The notes under the pieces: model-generated
Told to the model about the DNA's origin: nothing
The model's input: the letters and a program-made list of their open reading frames with translations, nothing else
Database searches by the model: none
Position numbers and translations under genes: made by a program
Shown here: positions 1 through 8,670 of the stretch, in pieces
Position numbering within the stretch: the first letter of the stretch is position 1
Layout of the letters: every line of letters begins with the position of its first letter
Assembly (NCBI GenBank): GCA_008680965.1
Contig: NAKE01000001.1
Location: 1,922,001-1,986,000, forward strand
Source of the DNA: Collinsella aerofaciens
GTDB taxonomy: Bacteria; Actinomycetota; Coriobacteriia; Coriobacteriales; Coriobacteriaceae
Reading direction: 5' to 3'
DNA: 64,000 nucleotides

Positions 1-686
1 AGCGAGGCCTCGAAGATAATGGCGTCGGCGACCAGGGTAACGGTGAAGACCATAATCGGAGCGATGCAGTTACGCAGAACATGCTTGATCAGAATCCACG
101 GAGCCTTGGCGCCGGACACGATGACCGCGCGGACATAGTCCTCACCGTACTCGGACACGATGTTGGCGCGCACGATACGGGCGATCTGCGGGGTGTACAT
201 AAAGCCGATCGCAAAGATGATCGACGGCACGGAATTGCCCAGGATGGAAACGAAAACGGCTGCGAGGGCGATACCCGGGATGGACATGATGATGTCCAGG
301 ATACGCATGATCGCCTCAGAGATAGACTTGCGCGAAACCGCTGCAAGAGCGCCGACAACGGAACCACAGACCAAAGCCATGGCGGTAGCACCAAAGCCGA
401 TAATCAGCGAGTAACGTCCGCCGTAGAGCATGCGCGACAGAATGTCGCGACCCTTATCGTCGGTACCGAAGATAAATCCGTTGCCGGGAGCCTGGCGAGC
501 CGTAAAGATCTCGACCGGGCTATAGGGGGCAAGAAGGGGCGCCAAAATCGCAGTCAGGGCGACCAGCACCAGCACGACGGCGGCAATCTTAGAAGACAGC
601 GTCATCTTCTTCCAGCCACCGAGCTTGAGCCCCTTGGAGGCAGCCTTCTCGAGCTGCTCGGTTTGCTTCTCTCGAATCTTTACCAT
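1..686 (-). CDS. dppC: Peptide ABC transporter permease, DppC/OppC family (3' end beyond window)
   Basis: Inner-membrane permease of a Dpp/Opp peptide importer, inferred from family resemblance and position. The reading frame is open from the ATG at 686 to the left edge, giving 228 codons without a stop, so the C-terminus is missing. Residues 1-28 are a basic cytosolic tail, followed by a membrane segment and then the GRDILSRMLYGGRYSL region typical of DppC/OppC. Further helices follow, and an EAA-type loop (SGAKAPWILIKHVLRN) that would contact the ATPase. It begins 3 bases after the stop of the partner permease, so the two are surely co-transcribed. The ATPase genes would be expected just left of the window. 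Substrate (peptide, nickel or other) cannot be told from the sequence. Confidence 0.9.
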   Translation of the reverse strand, partial: MVKIREKQTEQLEKAASKGLKLGGWKKMTLSSKIAAVVLVLVALTAILAPLLAPYSPVEIFTARQAPGNGFIFGTDDKGRDILSRMLYGGRYSLIIGFGATAMALVCGSVVGALAAVSRKSISEAIMRILDIIMSIPGIALAAVFVSILGNSVPSIIFAIGFMYTPQIARIVRANIVSEYGEDYVRAVIVSGAKAPWILIKHVLRNCIAPIMVFTVTLVADAIIFEAS

Positions 687-689
687 AAT

Positions 690-1646
690 CTACACCGTCC
701 TGATGCGCGGGTTGATGAGCAGGTAGAGCATGTCAACCACGATGTTGATGATGATGAAGGCAAGAGCAACGACGATAACGACGCCCTGAACCAGGTTCGC
801 CTCGTTGCCCTGAACGCCCTGCAGAATCGCAGTGCCCATGCCGGGGAGGTTGAAGATAACCTCGATGACGACGGCGCCGCCCATGAGGTAGCCGATCTTA
901 AGACCGAGGGTGGTGACCGGGGTGATCAGCGCATTGCGAAGAACGTTGATGCCGACGACGACCTTCTCGGGAACGCCGGCGCCACGAGCCATACGGACAT
1001 AGTCCTTGTCGAGCTCCTCGACCATGGCGGTACGCACGATACGAGTCATCTGGCCCGTCAGCGGAAATGCCAAGGCGATAGCGGGCATGATCATACGTCC
1101 CAGATAGCCAACCGGATTCGTGGTGAAGTGAGGCAGAGCACCCGATGCCGGGAGCACCTTAAGGTAGGAAGAGAACAGCAGGATCAACAGAACGGCAAGC
1201 CAGAACGACGGGGTTGCCAAGCCGGCGATGGAAAAGACGCGGATCACTTGGTCCGGCCATTTGTCGCGATACAGTGCCGCGATGACGCCGAGCAAAAACG
1301 AAACGACCGCACCGATGGCAAGACCGATGAAGGTCAGCTGCATCGTGACGGGCAGGGCCGTGGAGATGCGCTTGGCAACGGAGTTGCGGGCAGCGCCGTA
1401 GGTACCCATGTCGCCATGAATCAAATCGCCCATATAGCGCACGTAGCGCACAGGCCAGGGGTCGTCCAGACCATACTTCTCATGGTACTCGGCAACCGCC
1501 TCGGGCGAGGCACCGTCACCCAACGCCGTGTAGGCGGGGTCGGTCTTGGAGAACGACATAAGGAAGAACACCAGGACGGTGACGCCCAATGCCATGATCG
1601 GCAGCGCCACAAGACGCCTTCCAATCAAACGTAGCAAGTTGTTCAC
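690..1646 (-). CDS. dppB: Peptide ABC transporter permease, DppB/OppB family
   Basis: First permease of the Dpp/Opp-type importer, 318 residues. I chose the GTG at 1646 because AAAGGGGAGA lies just upstream of it; the ATG at 1679 would add 11 residues and has no such site. Membrane segments begin at about residue 12 (LVALPIMALGVTVLVFF). A periplasm-side loop follows with the LGLDDPWPVRYVRYMGDL-like pattern of DppB. The C-terminal EAA loop (ARGAGVPEKVVVGINVLRNA) and the FNLPGMG motif are intact. It lies between the binding protein gene, 157 bases upstream across a hairpin, and dppC, 3 bases downstream. The complete length and motifs suggest a working gene. Confidence 0.92.
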   Translation of the reverse strand: MNNLLRLIGRRLVALPIMALGVTVLVFFLMSFSKTDPAYTALGDGASPEAVAEYHEKYGLDDPWPVRYVRYMGDLIHGDMGTYGAARNSVAKRISTALPVTMQLTFIGLAIGAVVSFLLGVIAALYRDKWPDQVIRVFSIAGLATPSFWLAVLLILLFSSYLKVLPASGALPHFTTNPVGYLGRMIMPAIALAFPLTGQMTRIVRTAMVEELDKDYVRMARGAGVPEKVVVGINVLRNALITPVTTLGLKIGYLMGGAVVIEVIFNLPGMGTAILQGVQGNEANLVQGVVIVVALAFIIINIVVDMLYLLINPRIRTV

Positions 1647-1709
1647 GTTCTCTCCCCTTTCTTTTGTCGGTAGGACCAACTGGTATATGAGTACGGATAC
1701 TCATTACAA

Positions 1710-1740
1710 GACCCGAGCGACATCGTTGCCGCCCGGGTCT
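1710..1740 (-). terminator. Hairpin between binding-protein gene and dppB
   Basis: An imperfect stem pairs GACCCGAGCGAC at 1710 with the complementary stretch ending at 1740. On the minus strand it is followed by only a few T residues, so it is probably a partial terminator or an RNA-stabilising hairpin. It would let the binding protein be made in excess over the permeases, a common arrangement in such operons. That role is inferred. Confidence 0.4.
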
Positions 1741-1803
1741 TTGTTTCAACTATGAGGATACGGCCCCAACGGCCGACATCCTGCATACAGACTCAAGCGA
1801 GTC

Positions 1804-3417
1804 TTACGCCTTGACGGTCGCAACGCCCCTGAAGGACATGCTCGTCGTGCCAATGCCCTTGAAGCCATCGAGGGCCTCGCCGTTGGGCGCAGTGGACGGA
1901 TCGTCCCAGGAAGCGGAGACGGTCTTGACGTGGACAACGGGGTACAGAACGGCGTTGTCGGCAATGATGTCGAAGCACTCGTTCCACTTCTTCTGCTGCT
2001 CGTCGCCCTCGGCGGCAAGAGCCTCGTCCATGAGACCGTGGAGCTTCTGCCACTCAGCGGACTCCTTCCACGGGCAACGGGTCTGCATCCAGACGTTGTC
2101 GCCGTACCACCAGTTGAGCAGCAGATCGGGGTCGGCGCCGAAGCAGGAAGGATCGCCAGGGGCAAGGAGGATATCGTAGGCCTCGCCGCCGTCGATGGCA
2201 GCGTAGGTGGCCGGCGAGGTATCGGTCTGGATAGTCACATCGAAGCCGAGAGCGTCGAGGTCGTTCTTGACCTGGGCGGCCATGCCCTTAATCTGCTCGT
2301 TGTCGGTGGTGCGCAGGGTGATGGCACCCGGGGTGATGCCGGACTCCTCGATGAGCTTCTTAGCCTTCTTGGCGTCGGTCTTGTACACCGTGGAAGCCTC
2401 ATGATAGTTGGTGAAGCTCTTAGGCAGGTAGCAGCTGGCAGCGGTGGCAAGGCCGGCGAAGGTGTTGCTGACCATCTTCTCGGTGTCGAGCGCATACATG
2501 ACGGCCTGACGGACCTTGACGTCGTTCCAAGGCTCCTTGGCGACGTTGAACATGATGAAGCGGGTACCGAAACCCTGAACGTTATCGATCTTGCAGCCGG
2601 CGCTCTCGAGCTGGTCGACGGCGTCAGCAGTAACGAGCTCCATAACGAGCGTGGAGCCCTCCTGCTGAGCGGTAACGCGAGCGGTGGGGTCGGTCAGGAT
2701 GCTGTACTGGATCTTCTTATCCTCGGCTGCATACTCACCGTTGTACTCGGGGTTGGGAACCAGGGTGATCTCAGTATCGGAGATAGAGTCGTACATCCAG
2801 GGGCCAGAGCCGATCGGCTGCTTGGCGCGATCCTCCTCGGTCTGGGTGGCCGGGGTAACGCGGATGATGGCAAGACGATCCTTGAGCAGAGAGAAGTTGG
2901 GGACCTTGGTCTTGACCGTCACGGTGCTGGCGTCCTTAGCCTCGATGGACTCGAAGGGCTGGAAGAACGGAGCGTAGGTAGCGGAAGCGGCGCAAGCGGT
3001 GTAGGAAGCGACGACGTCGTCAGCAGTGACCTCAGTACCATCGGAGAACTTGGCGCCCTTGCGGATGGTGACCTCGAAAGTGGTGTCGTCCACAGACTTG
3101 GGATCGTCGGTGGCGAGCTCGTTGAAGGTGCTGTAGTCGTGGTAATCGATGCCGTAAAGGCCCTCGACGACATGCCAGTTAGCGCCCAGGCCAACAGCGG
3201 AGCCGGTGCTGGCGGGGTCGAAGCTGGACGGAGCGTAAGCGGAACCAGCGGTAATCACGCCGCCGCCACGGTTAGCGGAATCGGTGGAGCTGGCAGCGGA
3301 ACCCTCGTCGCTGGAGCTGCCACCGCAGCCGGTGAGACCAAGGCCGGCGACAGCAGCGACGCTGCCGGTGAGGCCGAGGAACGAACGCCTGGACATACCC
3401 TTGTTGATGATGGCCAT
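1804..3417 (-). CDS. Peptide-binding lipoprotein of ABC transporter (SBP family 5)
   Basis: Extracytoplasmic solute-binding lipoprotein of 537 residues that should capture the substrate for the DppBC permeases downstream. The start at 3417 follows ATAGGAGAAGAC; a start 15 bases further up is less likely. The N-terminus has a twin-arginine motif (SRRSFLGL), a hydrophobic stretch and the lipobox LTGC, pointing to Tat export and lipid anchoring. A Ser/Gly/Asp-rich linker follows. The body matches family 5: SFDPAST early, then YGIDYHDYSTFNELATD, and IGSGPWMYDS in the middle. Family 5 includes oligopeptide, dipeptide, nickel and glutathione binders, so the ligand is open. A promoter-operator-like region lies upstream at 3537-3617. 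Confidence 0.92.
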   Translation of the reverse strand: MAIINKGMSRRSFLGLTGSVAAVAGLGLTGCGGSSSDEGSAASSTDSANRGGGVITAGSAYAPSSFDPASTGSAVGLGANWHVVEGLYGIDYHDYSTFNELATDDPKSVDDTTFEVTIRKGAKFSDGTEVTADDVVASYTACAASATYAPFFQPFESIEAKDASTVTVKTKVPNFSLLKDRLAIIRVTPATQTEEDRAKQPIGSGPWMYDSISDTEITLVPNPEYNGEYAAEDKKIQYSILTDPTARVTAQQEGSTLVMELVTADAVDQLESAGCKIDNVQGFGTRFIMFNVAKEPWNDVKVRQAVMYALDTEKMVSNTFAGLATAASCYLPKSFTNYHEASTVYKTDAKKAKKLIEESGITPGAITLRTTDNEQIKGMAAQVKNDLDALGFDVTIQTDTSPATYAAIDGGEAYDILLAPGDPSCFGADPDLLLNWWYGDNVWMQTRCPWKESAEWQKLHGLMDEALAAEGDEQQKKWNECFDIIADNAVLYPVVHVKTVSASWDDPSTAPNGEALDGFKGIGTTSMSFRGVATVKA

Positions 3418-3782
3418 GTCTTCTCCTATCAATAGAGAATCTTACCCGGAGGCACCTAGACTTGCCCCCGCGCAACTTGCGGACGACATATACCTTACCT
3501 ACCGACAAACCCAACTTGGGGGCCGCGCTCGGCGACCGATACATACATACGCTTGAACGGTATTTACTACCGTTCACCGAATTCATTGACAAACGATTCG
3601 ACAGACAGTATGTATCGACGAGGTGAGATATCAGTCTTCGTCAACCCGCAGGATAGCAGGGTTATTCACCATGGCTAGTCAAACGTTTTAGCGTTAATAA
3701 AACCCGAAATCAGCAGGTAATCGCCGCGAAATAAATGATTGAAAATCAGCCAATCATGTATATCAGTTGTTTAGAAGCGCGT
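3418..3782 (-). promoter_or_regulatory. Upstream region of the peptide transporter with promoter and two dyads
   Basis: No gene is visible in these 365 bases. On the minus strand TTGTCA (3592-3587) and TAGTAA (3569-3564) are separated by exactly 17 bases and could be the -35 and -10 of the dpp operon. The -10 lies inside a dyad, TGAACGGTA at 3554-3562 against TACCGTTCA at 3568-3576. A second inverted pair, CGATACATAC at 3537-3546 and GTATGTATCG at 3608-3617, encloses the promoter. This looks like a repressor-controlled promoter; the regulator is unknown. The bases from about 3620 to 3782 are AT-rich with nothing else recognisable. Confidence 0.5.
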
Positions 3783-5729
3783 TTAGTTTTCGGAACGGCT
3801 GGCCGATGCCTGGGCGCGCTCGGCATTCCATGCAACAAGTGCCTCGTGGACCGCTTTGGCGACATCGGCCGGAACGCCTCGAACTTCCGCAATCTCCTGC
3901 TCGCTTGCCGCGCGCAAACGCTTCATCGAGCCAAAATGGCGCATAATGGCACGTTTTCTGGCGGGTCCCACGCCCGGAACGTCGTCAAGCACCGAAACCG
4001 TCATAGCCTTATCGCGCAACTCGCGATGGAACGTAATCGCAAATCGGTGGGATTCATCGCGAACCTGCTTGATCAGATAAAGCGAAGCGGAGCCGGTCGG
4101 CAGCACGACGGGAGTCTCGTCCCACGGCACGAAAACTTCCTCATCGGCCTTTGCCAAGCCACAAACTGGTATATCGAGGCCAAGCGCCTCAAGTTGCTTA
4201 ATTGCAGCGGTCAATTGCGGCTTGCCGCCATCGACAACGAGCAAATCGGGGCGCGAGCCAAAGCGCTCGTCCGCCATGCGCTCGGGAGCATAGCGACGCC
4301 CCAGAACCTCGGACATCGATACGAAGTCGTTCGCCTCGTCCAATTCGGCCTGAATTTTAAAGCGACGATACTGGCCCTTGTCGGCACGGCCGTTGGTAAA
4401 TACCACCATCGAAGCGACGGTAAAGGTGCCGTGCAACGTCGAGATATCGAAGCACTCGATGCGCAACGGCGGCGCAGGCAGCGCCAGCGCGCTTTCGAGC
4501 TCCAGGAGCGCTTGATTGGTGCGATCGTCAGCATACCCCGTGCGCATCATGTAGCGCATGAGGGCATGGCGCGCATTTTTGGAAGCCATATCGAGCAGGC
4601 GGTGCTTTTCGCCGCGCTGCGGCCTATGGAGATGGCAAGAGCGTTCGCGCTTGCCCGCAAGCCACTCCCCCAACGCTTCGGCATCCTCAAGCTCGACAGA
4701 GAGATTGATCTCGGCTGGAATATCAGCCGTCTCGTCGTAATAGCGCTTAAGAAAGCCCGATTGAAGCTCTTCCTCGTCGACATCCAGGCCTTTATCGAGG
4801 ATGAACTCACAAGTTCGAACCGTTCGGCCCTCGCGAACGACAAAGACACAGGCGGCAGAGATAGTCTCTTCGCGATAGAAGCCGATGACGTCGATATCGA
4901 CGCTCGATGGAAAAACGACCTGTTGGCGATCGTCCAGGCCCCTAATGACTTCCAGGCGACGCTTGACGCGCGCCGCACGCTCAAAATCGAGCGTCTCGGC
5001 TGCCTCCGTCATCTCGGACGTAAGCTCGTCAACGACATCCTTGCGATGGCCCGACAAGAAACGTTCGACACGTTTGACGTTCTTGGCATAGTCGGCAGGG
5101 GAAATCGCGCCGATGCATGCGCCCGGCCCGCGCCCGACATGGTAGTCAAAGCAGGGACGCCCGTTTTGCGCGCAAATCATATTGACGATGTCTTCTTCGC
5201 CCTTATGAGATTCGACGATGCGGCGGCAGCGGCGCCATTCCGCACAGGATGCCGAGCAAATAGGAATAACCTTGCGTAGCGTATCGATGGTCTCACGCGC
5301 CGCACGGCTATCGGTATAGGGGCCAAAATAGCGCGTTCCCGGTTTATGACGCTCTCGCGTGTATTTAATAGCCGGAAACAAGTCGCTCTTGGTAATGGCG
5401 ATAAAGGGATAGCTTTTATCGTCTTTGAGATCGACGTTAAAGTACGGATGGTACTGGCCAATCAGATTGCGCTCGAGCACCAATGCCTCGTGCTCGGTCT
5501 CCACCACGATATAGTCGAAGCTCGCCACCAGCTGCATCATGAGCGGGATCTTTTGACGCTCGTCCTGCAGCGTCACGTATTGACGCATACGGGCACGCAG
5601 GTTTTTTGCCTTGCCCACATAGATGACATCACCCTTGGCATCTTTCCAAAGGTAGCAGCCGGGTTGCGTGGGAACGCGCGAAACCTGCTCGGCAAGTGTT
5701 GGAATGTTGTCGTGACCTGCCACGCGCAC
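3783..5729 (-). CDS. uvrC: Excinuclease ABC subunit C
   Basis: UvrC makes the two incisions around a DNA lesion after UvrA and UvrB have loaded. The 648-residue frame has the expected order. A GIY-YIG-type nuclease is at about residues 20-105 (GCYLW, then VIYVGKAKNLRARM). A UVR motif at about 215-250 (TLDFERAARVKRRLEVIRGL) binds UvrB. The RNase H-like nuclease domain shows RIECFDISTLHGT and LLVVDGGKPQL, and tandem helix-hairpin-helix motifs (VPGVGPARKRAIMRHFGS) close the protein. The GTG start at 5729 directly follows the murJ stop, and another in-frame GTG lies two codons later. Neither has a clear ribosome site, so translational coupling to murJ is likely. Confidence 0.95.
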   Translation of the reverse strand: MRVAGHDNIPTLAEQVSRVPTQPGCYLWKDAKGDVIYVGKAKNLRARMRQYVTLQDERQKIPLMMQLVASFDYIVVETEHEALVLERNLIGQYHPYFNVDLKDDKSYPFIAITKSDLFPAIKYTRERHKPGTRYFGPYTDSRAARETIDTLRKVIPICSASCAEWRRCRRIVESHKGEEDIVNMICAQNGRPCFDYHVGRGPGACIGAISPADYAKNVKRVERFLSGHRKDVVDELTSEMTEAAETLDFERAARVKRRLEVIRGLDDRQQVVFPSSVDIDVIGFYREETISAACVFVVREGRTVRTCEFILDKGLDVDEEELQSGFLKRYYDETADIPAEINLSVELEDAEALGEWLAGKRERSCHLHRPQRGEKHRLLDMASKNARHALMRYMMRTGYADDRTNQALLELESALALPAPPLRIECFDISTLHGTFTVASMVVFTNGRADKGQYRRFKIQAELDEANDFVSMSEVLGRRYAPERMADERFGSRPDLLVVDGGKPQLTAAIKQLEALGLDIPVCGLAKADEEVFVPWDETPVVLPTGSASLYLIKQVRDESHRFAITFHRELRDKAMTVSVLDDVPGVGPARKRAIMRHFGSMKRLRAASEQEIAEVRGVPADVAKAVHEALVAWNAERAQASASRSEN

Positions 5730-8033
5730 CTACTTGCGACGAAGCAGCGCCGAGACCTCGGGCATCTTAAAGACGAAGGCAAGACCAAAAGTTACAGCGA
5801 GCGAGACGACGCCTGCAACACAAACGTAGCCCAGGGTAATGAGGATCGAGCTGCCAAGCGCTCCGACAAAGTGCTCAAGTGCCCACATGACGCCGGCGCC
5901 CGCGGCAGCGCCCAAGCCACCGAACAGTAGGCCGAAGAAACCGCCATGCAGGATAGACTTGACCTGAAGGCCATGCAGACGACGGCGCAGCCACCACAGT
6001 GAGCATCCGACCAAGACCACGTAGTCAACGACGTACGAAAGCGCAATTGCCGGCATACCGTAGCCCAGCACCACGCCAAACAGCAGCACCGAACCGGCCT
6101 GGCCGATAGCGGAGTACAGGCAATAGCGGCTATAAGGTTTCATATCGAGCAGGGCCGAGAAGCTCTTCTGCATCAGCACGACCACGCCGTAGAGCGGCAG
6201 GGAAAGTGCCAGATAGATAAGGAACTCCGACACCAGCGCCACACCGGATTCATCGAACTTGCCGGCGCAGTAGATCATGTTGAGCGGACGGGCGAAGACG
6301 ATCAGATACATCGCAAACGGAATCAGGAAGAAGAACATCTGGGCGACACCGCGCGAAATGCCCGTGCGGACGCTGTCGTAATCCTTCTCCTGAGCATCGT
6401 GAGAGAGTTCGGTATAGAGTGCCGTCGAAAGCGAGGCGGCGATCAGCGCATAGGGCAATGTGTACCACAGGCGCGCATATGCGATGACGGAAGGGCCGGT
6501 CTCGGGCTGCACCACCAGCGCGGCGGCATTGGTAATGGAGGTCGAGACAAACATGCACACCGTGGCGAGCAGCGTCGGGATACCAAGCGCGATCGTCTGT
6601 CGCAGCGCGGGATCCTTAAAGTCGATATGGATATGAGGATGCACGCCATGCTTGCCAAGCGCGGGAATCTGGCAGGCCATCTGGACAAAGACGCCGAGGG
6701 TCGTACCAACTGCGATCAAGATAATACCGGCCTGCTCGCCAAATTGTGCAGACACGGGAGCAAAGCCCATAAAGCTGGCGATGACGATGACATTGTTGAG
6801 AACCGGGGCAAACGTCGACCAGAAATAGTCGCGGTGTGCGTTGAGAACGCCCGAGAACACCGAGCCCAAGCCATAAAACAGAATTTGAATAGCAAAGAAG
6901 CGGAACATGAACGCAGCGGTATCCATGCTGCCGCCATCGCCCGAAAGGAACGACTGCGTCCAAATAAAGCCGGGAGCAAACACGGTGCCCAGCAGCGAGA
7001 TACCGCCCAGCAGCAGAAGCAGAATACCAAGCAGGTTGCCGACATACTCGTTCGATGCCTCGCGACCCTGCTCGCGCCTCACACCCATATACACCGGCAA
7101 AAACGCCGTAACGAGCATGCCGCCCATCACGAGCTCGTAGAGCATGTTGGGCAGGTTGTTGGCAACCTGATAGGAGGACGAGAGCAGCGACATACCGATG
7201 GCGGCCGCCATGGCCCACGTGCGGATAAACCCGGTGACACGCGACACGATGGTCAGCACGGTCATAAGGCCAGCAGAACGACCAACCGTGGAGTAGTCCG
7301 ACGAACCCATATCGTCTACGTCGTCCTGAGAGTCCTCATAAACCTCATCTTGTGGCGGCAAATCGTCCACGACGGCAAAGGAGCCGGTCATCGCAAAGGG
7401 ATCGTCAACCAAAACGGCGTCATCAGCAGGTGCGGCGTCATCGCTGTTCGGCATGTTGTTACCGGATACGGCATCATCATCGAATATGGCATGGTCGCCA
7501 AACACCGTGTCAACTTCATTGGCGGCGACGGTTCGGGCAGAAAACGACAGAGGGTCCCAGTCGTCATCACCGTCGATGGCCACGCCCTCGACGGGATCGG
7601 TCGAACCAAGCGGCGACCATTCGTCATCCGAAAGAAGCGGTTCGCCATCATCATGAGCCGTGGGCTTGGCGGAATGAGCGGCAGGAGCGCTCTGCGGTGT
7701 GCTCTTTCCCTGGGCTGCCATCAAAAACACCGCCGTCTCATCGGGACGCGGCTCACGAGGAGCCTCGGAGGCGATCGGCATCACGCTGGCGCTCGATTGA
7801 GCGGCGGCCAAAAAGACAGCCGTCTCATCGGGACGAGCCGAAGAAAGAACCGTACGGGGAAGTGCCGTGCCGGCACCGGCGGCACGCAAGTACACGGCCG
7901 TCTCGCCCGGGTCAGCGGCAGCGGACCAGGCGTTTCGAATCTCGTTATCGAACGAAGCGGCCTCGGGCGCGGGCGTCTGAGGAGCCGACCCTTTTGCAAA
8001 GTGAGCTCCGCGCTTTGATTCTTCCTGCGGCAT
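5730..8033 (-). CDS. murJ: Lipid II flippase MurJ with long acidic N-terminal cytosolic extension
   Basis: MurJ moves lipid II across the membrane for peptidoglycan synthesis. The MurJ core begins near residue 255 (STVGRSAGLMTVLTIVSRVTGFIRTWAMA) and carries about fourteen membrane helices to the C-terminus. The preceding 250 residues are not part of the usual family, which runs near 500-550 residues. This extension is predicted disordered, rich in Asp, Ala, Ser and Pro. It holds three copies of ETAV(F/Y)L at residues 44-49, 70-75 and 99-104, two W-P repeats (DDEWSPLG, DDDWDPLS) and long Asp tracts. Mycobacterial MurJ also carries an extra phospho-regulated part, but at its C-terminus. The gene lies between the ybaK-like gene (3-base gap) and uvrC (no gap). 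Confidence 0.93.
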   Translation of the reverse strand: MPQEESKRGAHFAKGSAPQTPAPEAASFDNEIRNAWSAAADPGETAVYLRAAGAGTALPRTVLSSARPDETAVFLAAAQSSASVMPIASEAPREPRPDETAVFLMAAQGKSTPQSAPAAHSAKPTAHDDGEPLLSDDEWSPLGSTDPVEGVAIDGDDDWDPLSFSARTVAANEVDTVFGDHAIFDDDAVSGNNMPNSDDAAPADDAVLVDDPFAMTGSFAVVDDLPPQDEVYEDSQDDVDDMGSSDYSTVGRSAGLMTVLTIVSRVTGFIRTWAMAAAIGMSLLSSSYQVANNLPNMLYELVMGGMLVTAFLPVYMGVRREQGREASNEYVGNLLGILLLLLGGISLLGTVFAPGFIWTQSFLSGDGGSMDTAAFMFRFFAIQILFYGLGSVFSGVLNAHRDYFWSTFAPVLNNVIVIASFMGFAPVSAQFGEQAGIILIAVGTTLGVFVQMACQIPALGKHGVHPHIHIDFKDPALRQTIALGIPTLLATVCMFVSTSITNAAALVVQPETGPSVIAYARLWYTLPYALIAASLSTALYTELSHDAQEKDYDSVRTGISRGVAQMFFFLIPFAMYLIVFARPLNMIYCAGKFDESGVALVSEFLIYLALSLPLYGVVVLMQKSFSALLDMKPYSRYCLYSAIGQAGSVLLFGVVLGYGMPAIALSYVVDYVVLVGCSLWWLRRRLHGLQVKSILHGGFFGLLFGGLGAAAGAGVMWALEHFVGALGSSILITLGYVCVAGVVSLAVTFGLAFVFKMPEVSALLRRK

Positions 8034-8036
8034 CGC

Positions 8037-8537
8037 TCAGTCCTCTCTCGTGATCGGGGCAACCGTCGCCCCGCAAAATGCAACTAAGTCATCGGGAGCA
8101 AGCTCAAGCTGATAGCCGCGCTTGCCACCCGAGATAAAAATGGTATCCCAAAGGACGCATGTCTCATCGATCAGAGTCCGGAAGCGTTTTTTCATACCGA
8201 CCGGACTGCAACCGCCGCGGACATACCCCGTCGCGGCAAGCAAATCTTTGACATGCATCATGGTCAGCGACTTTTCGCCTGCGGCGCGCGCGGCGGCCTT
8301 GAGGTCGAGCTCGTCGGCAACGGGAATGCAGCACACGACATGGTCGTTGGACGGCGTCGTGCAGACCAGGGTCTTAAATCCCTGACCGGGCTCCTCGCCA
8401 AGCTGCTCGGAAATCGCGACGCCCAGCCCCGACGATTCGTCGCCATCGTCTTCGTACGTATGGAGAACATAGGAGATGCCGGCGCTTTCCAGCTCGCGCA
8501 TCGCATTGGTTTTTGACGTCTTAACAGCCTTTGCCAT
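8037..8537 (-). CDS. ybaK: Cys-tRNA(Pro) deacylase, YbaK/EbsC family
   Basis: Small editing enzyme of 166 residues that hydrolyses mischarged Cys-tRNA(Pro) in family members studied. The start at 8537 is preceded by AAAGGA; an upstream ATG at 8615 lacks a ribosome site. Family marks are KTLVCTTPSNDHVVCCIPVA with its conserved lysine near residue 60, and the GGCSPVGMKKRF loop near the substrate pocket. It sits between uvrA, which is upstream beyond a hairpin, and murJ, 3 bases downstream. It is probably the first gene of a ybaK-murJ-uvrC transcript. There is no functional link to its neighbours that I can see. Confidence 0.9.
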   Translation of the reverse strand: MAKAVKTSKTNAMRELESAGISYVLHTYEDDGDESSGLGVAISEQLGEEPGQGFKTLVCTTPSNDHVVCCIPVADELDLKAAARAAGEKSLTMMHVKDLLAATGYVRGGCSPVGMKKRFRTLIDETCVLWDTIFISGGKRGYQLELAPDDLVAFCGATVAPITRED

Positions 8538-8619
8538 GGCACATCCTTTCCCTCGCAGAGCGACGTAAGGATTAAGTATAGGGCCAATTCCGCCGCATAT
8601 GCCATCTCGACACACAGAA

Positions 8620-8650
8620 GCGCCACCGAATCAGAAGGAATCGGTGGCGC
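8620..8650 (-). terminator. Probable terminator after uvrA
   Basis: A perfect 10-base stem, GCGCCACCGA at 8620-8629 with its complement at 8641-8650, lies 20 bases beyond the uvrA stop. On the minus strand it is followed by TTCTGTGTG, a weak U tract. Confidence 0.55.
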
Positions 8651-8670
8651 GTCGGTACTACAACGTCTCT

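Noticed and set aside
81..1634. Long plus-strand reading frame of 517 codons opposite the dpp permeases
   Set aside because: Its product is rich in Asp, His, Gly and Arg with no domain, as expected for the antisense of high-GC membrane genes; the minus-strand permeases are clear.
3586..3613. Plus-strand promoter (TTGACA with TATGTA 17 bases on)
   Set aside because: No plus-strand gene follows; the TTGACA overlaps the better-placed minus-strand promoter of the dpp operon.
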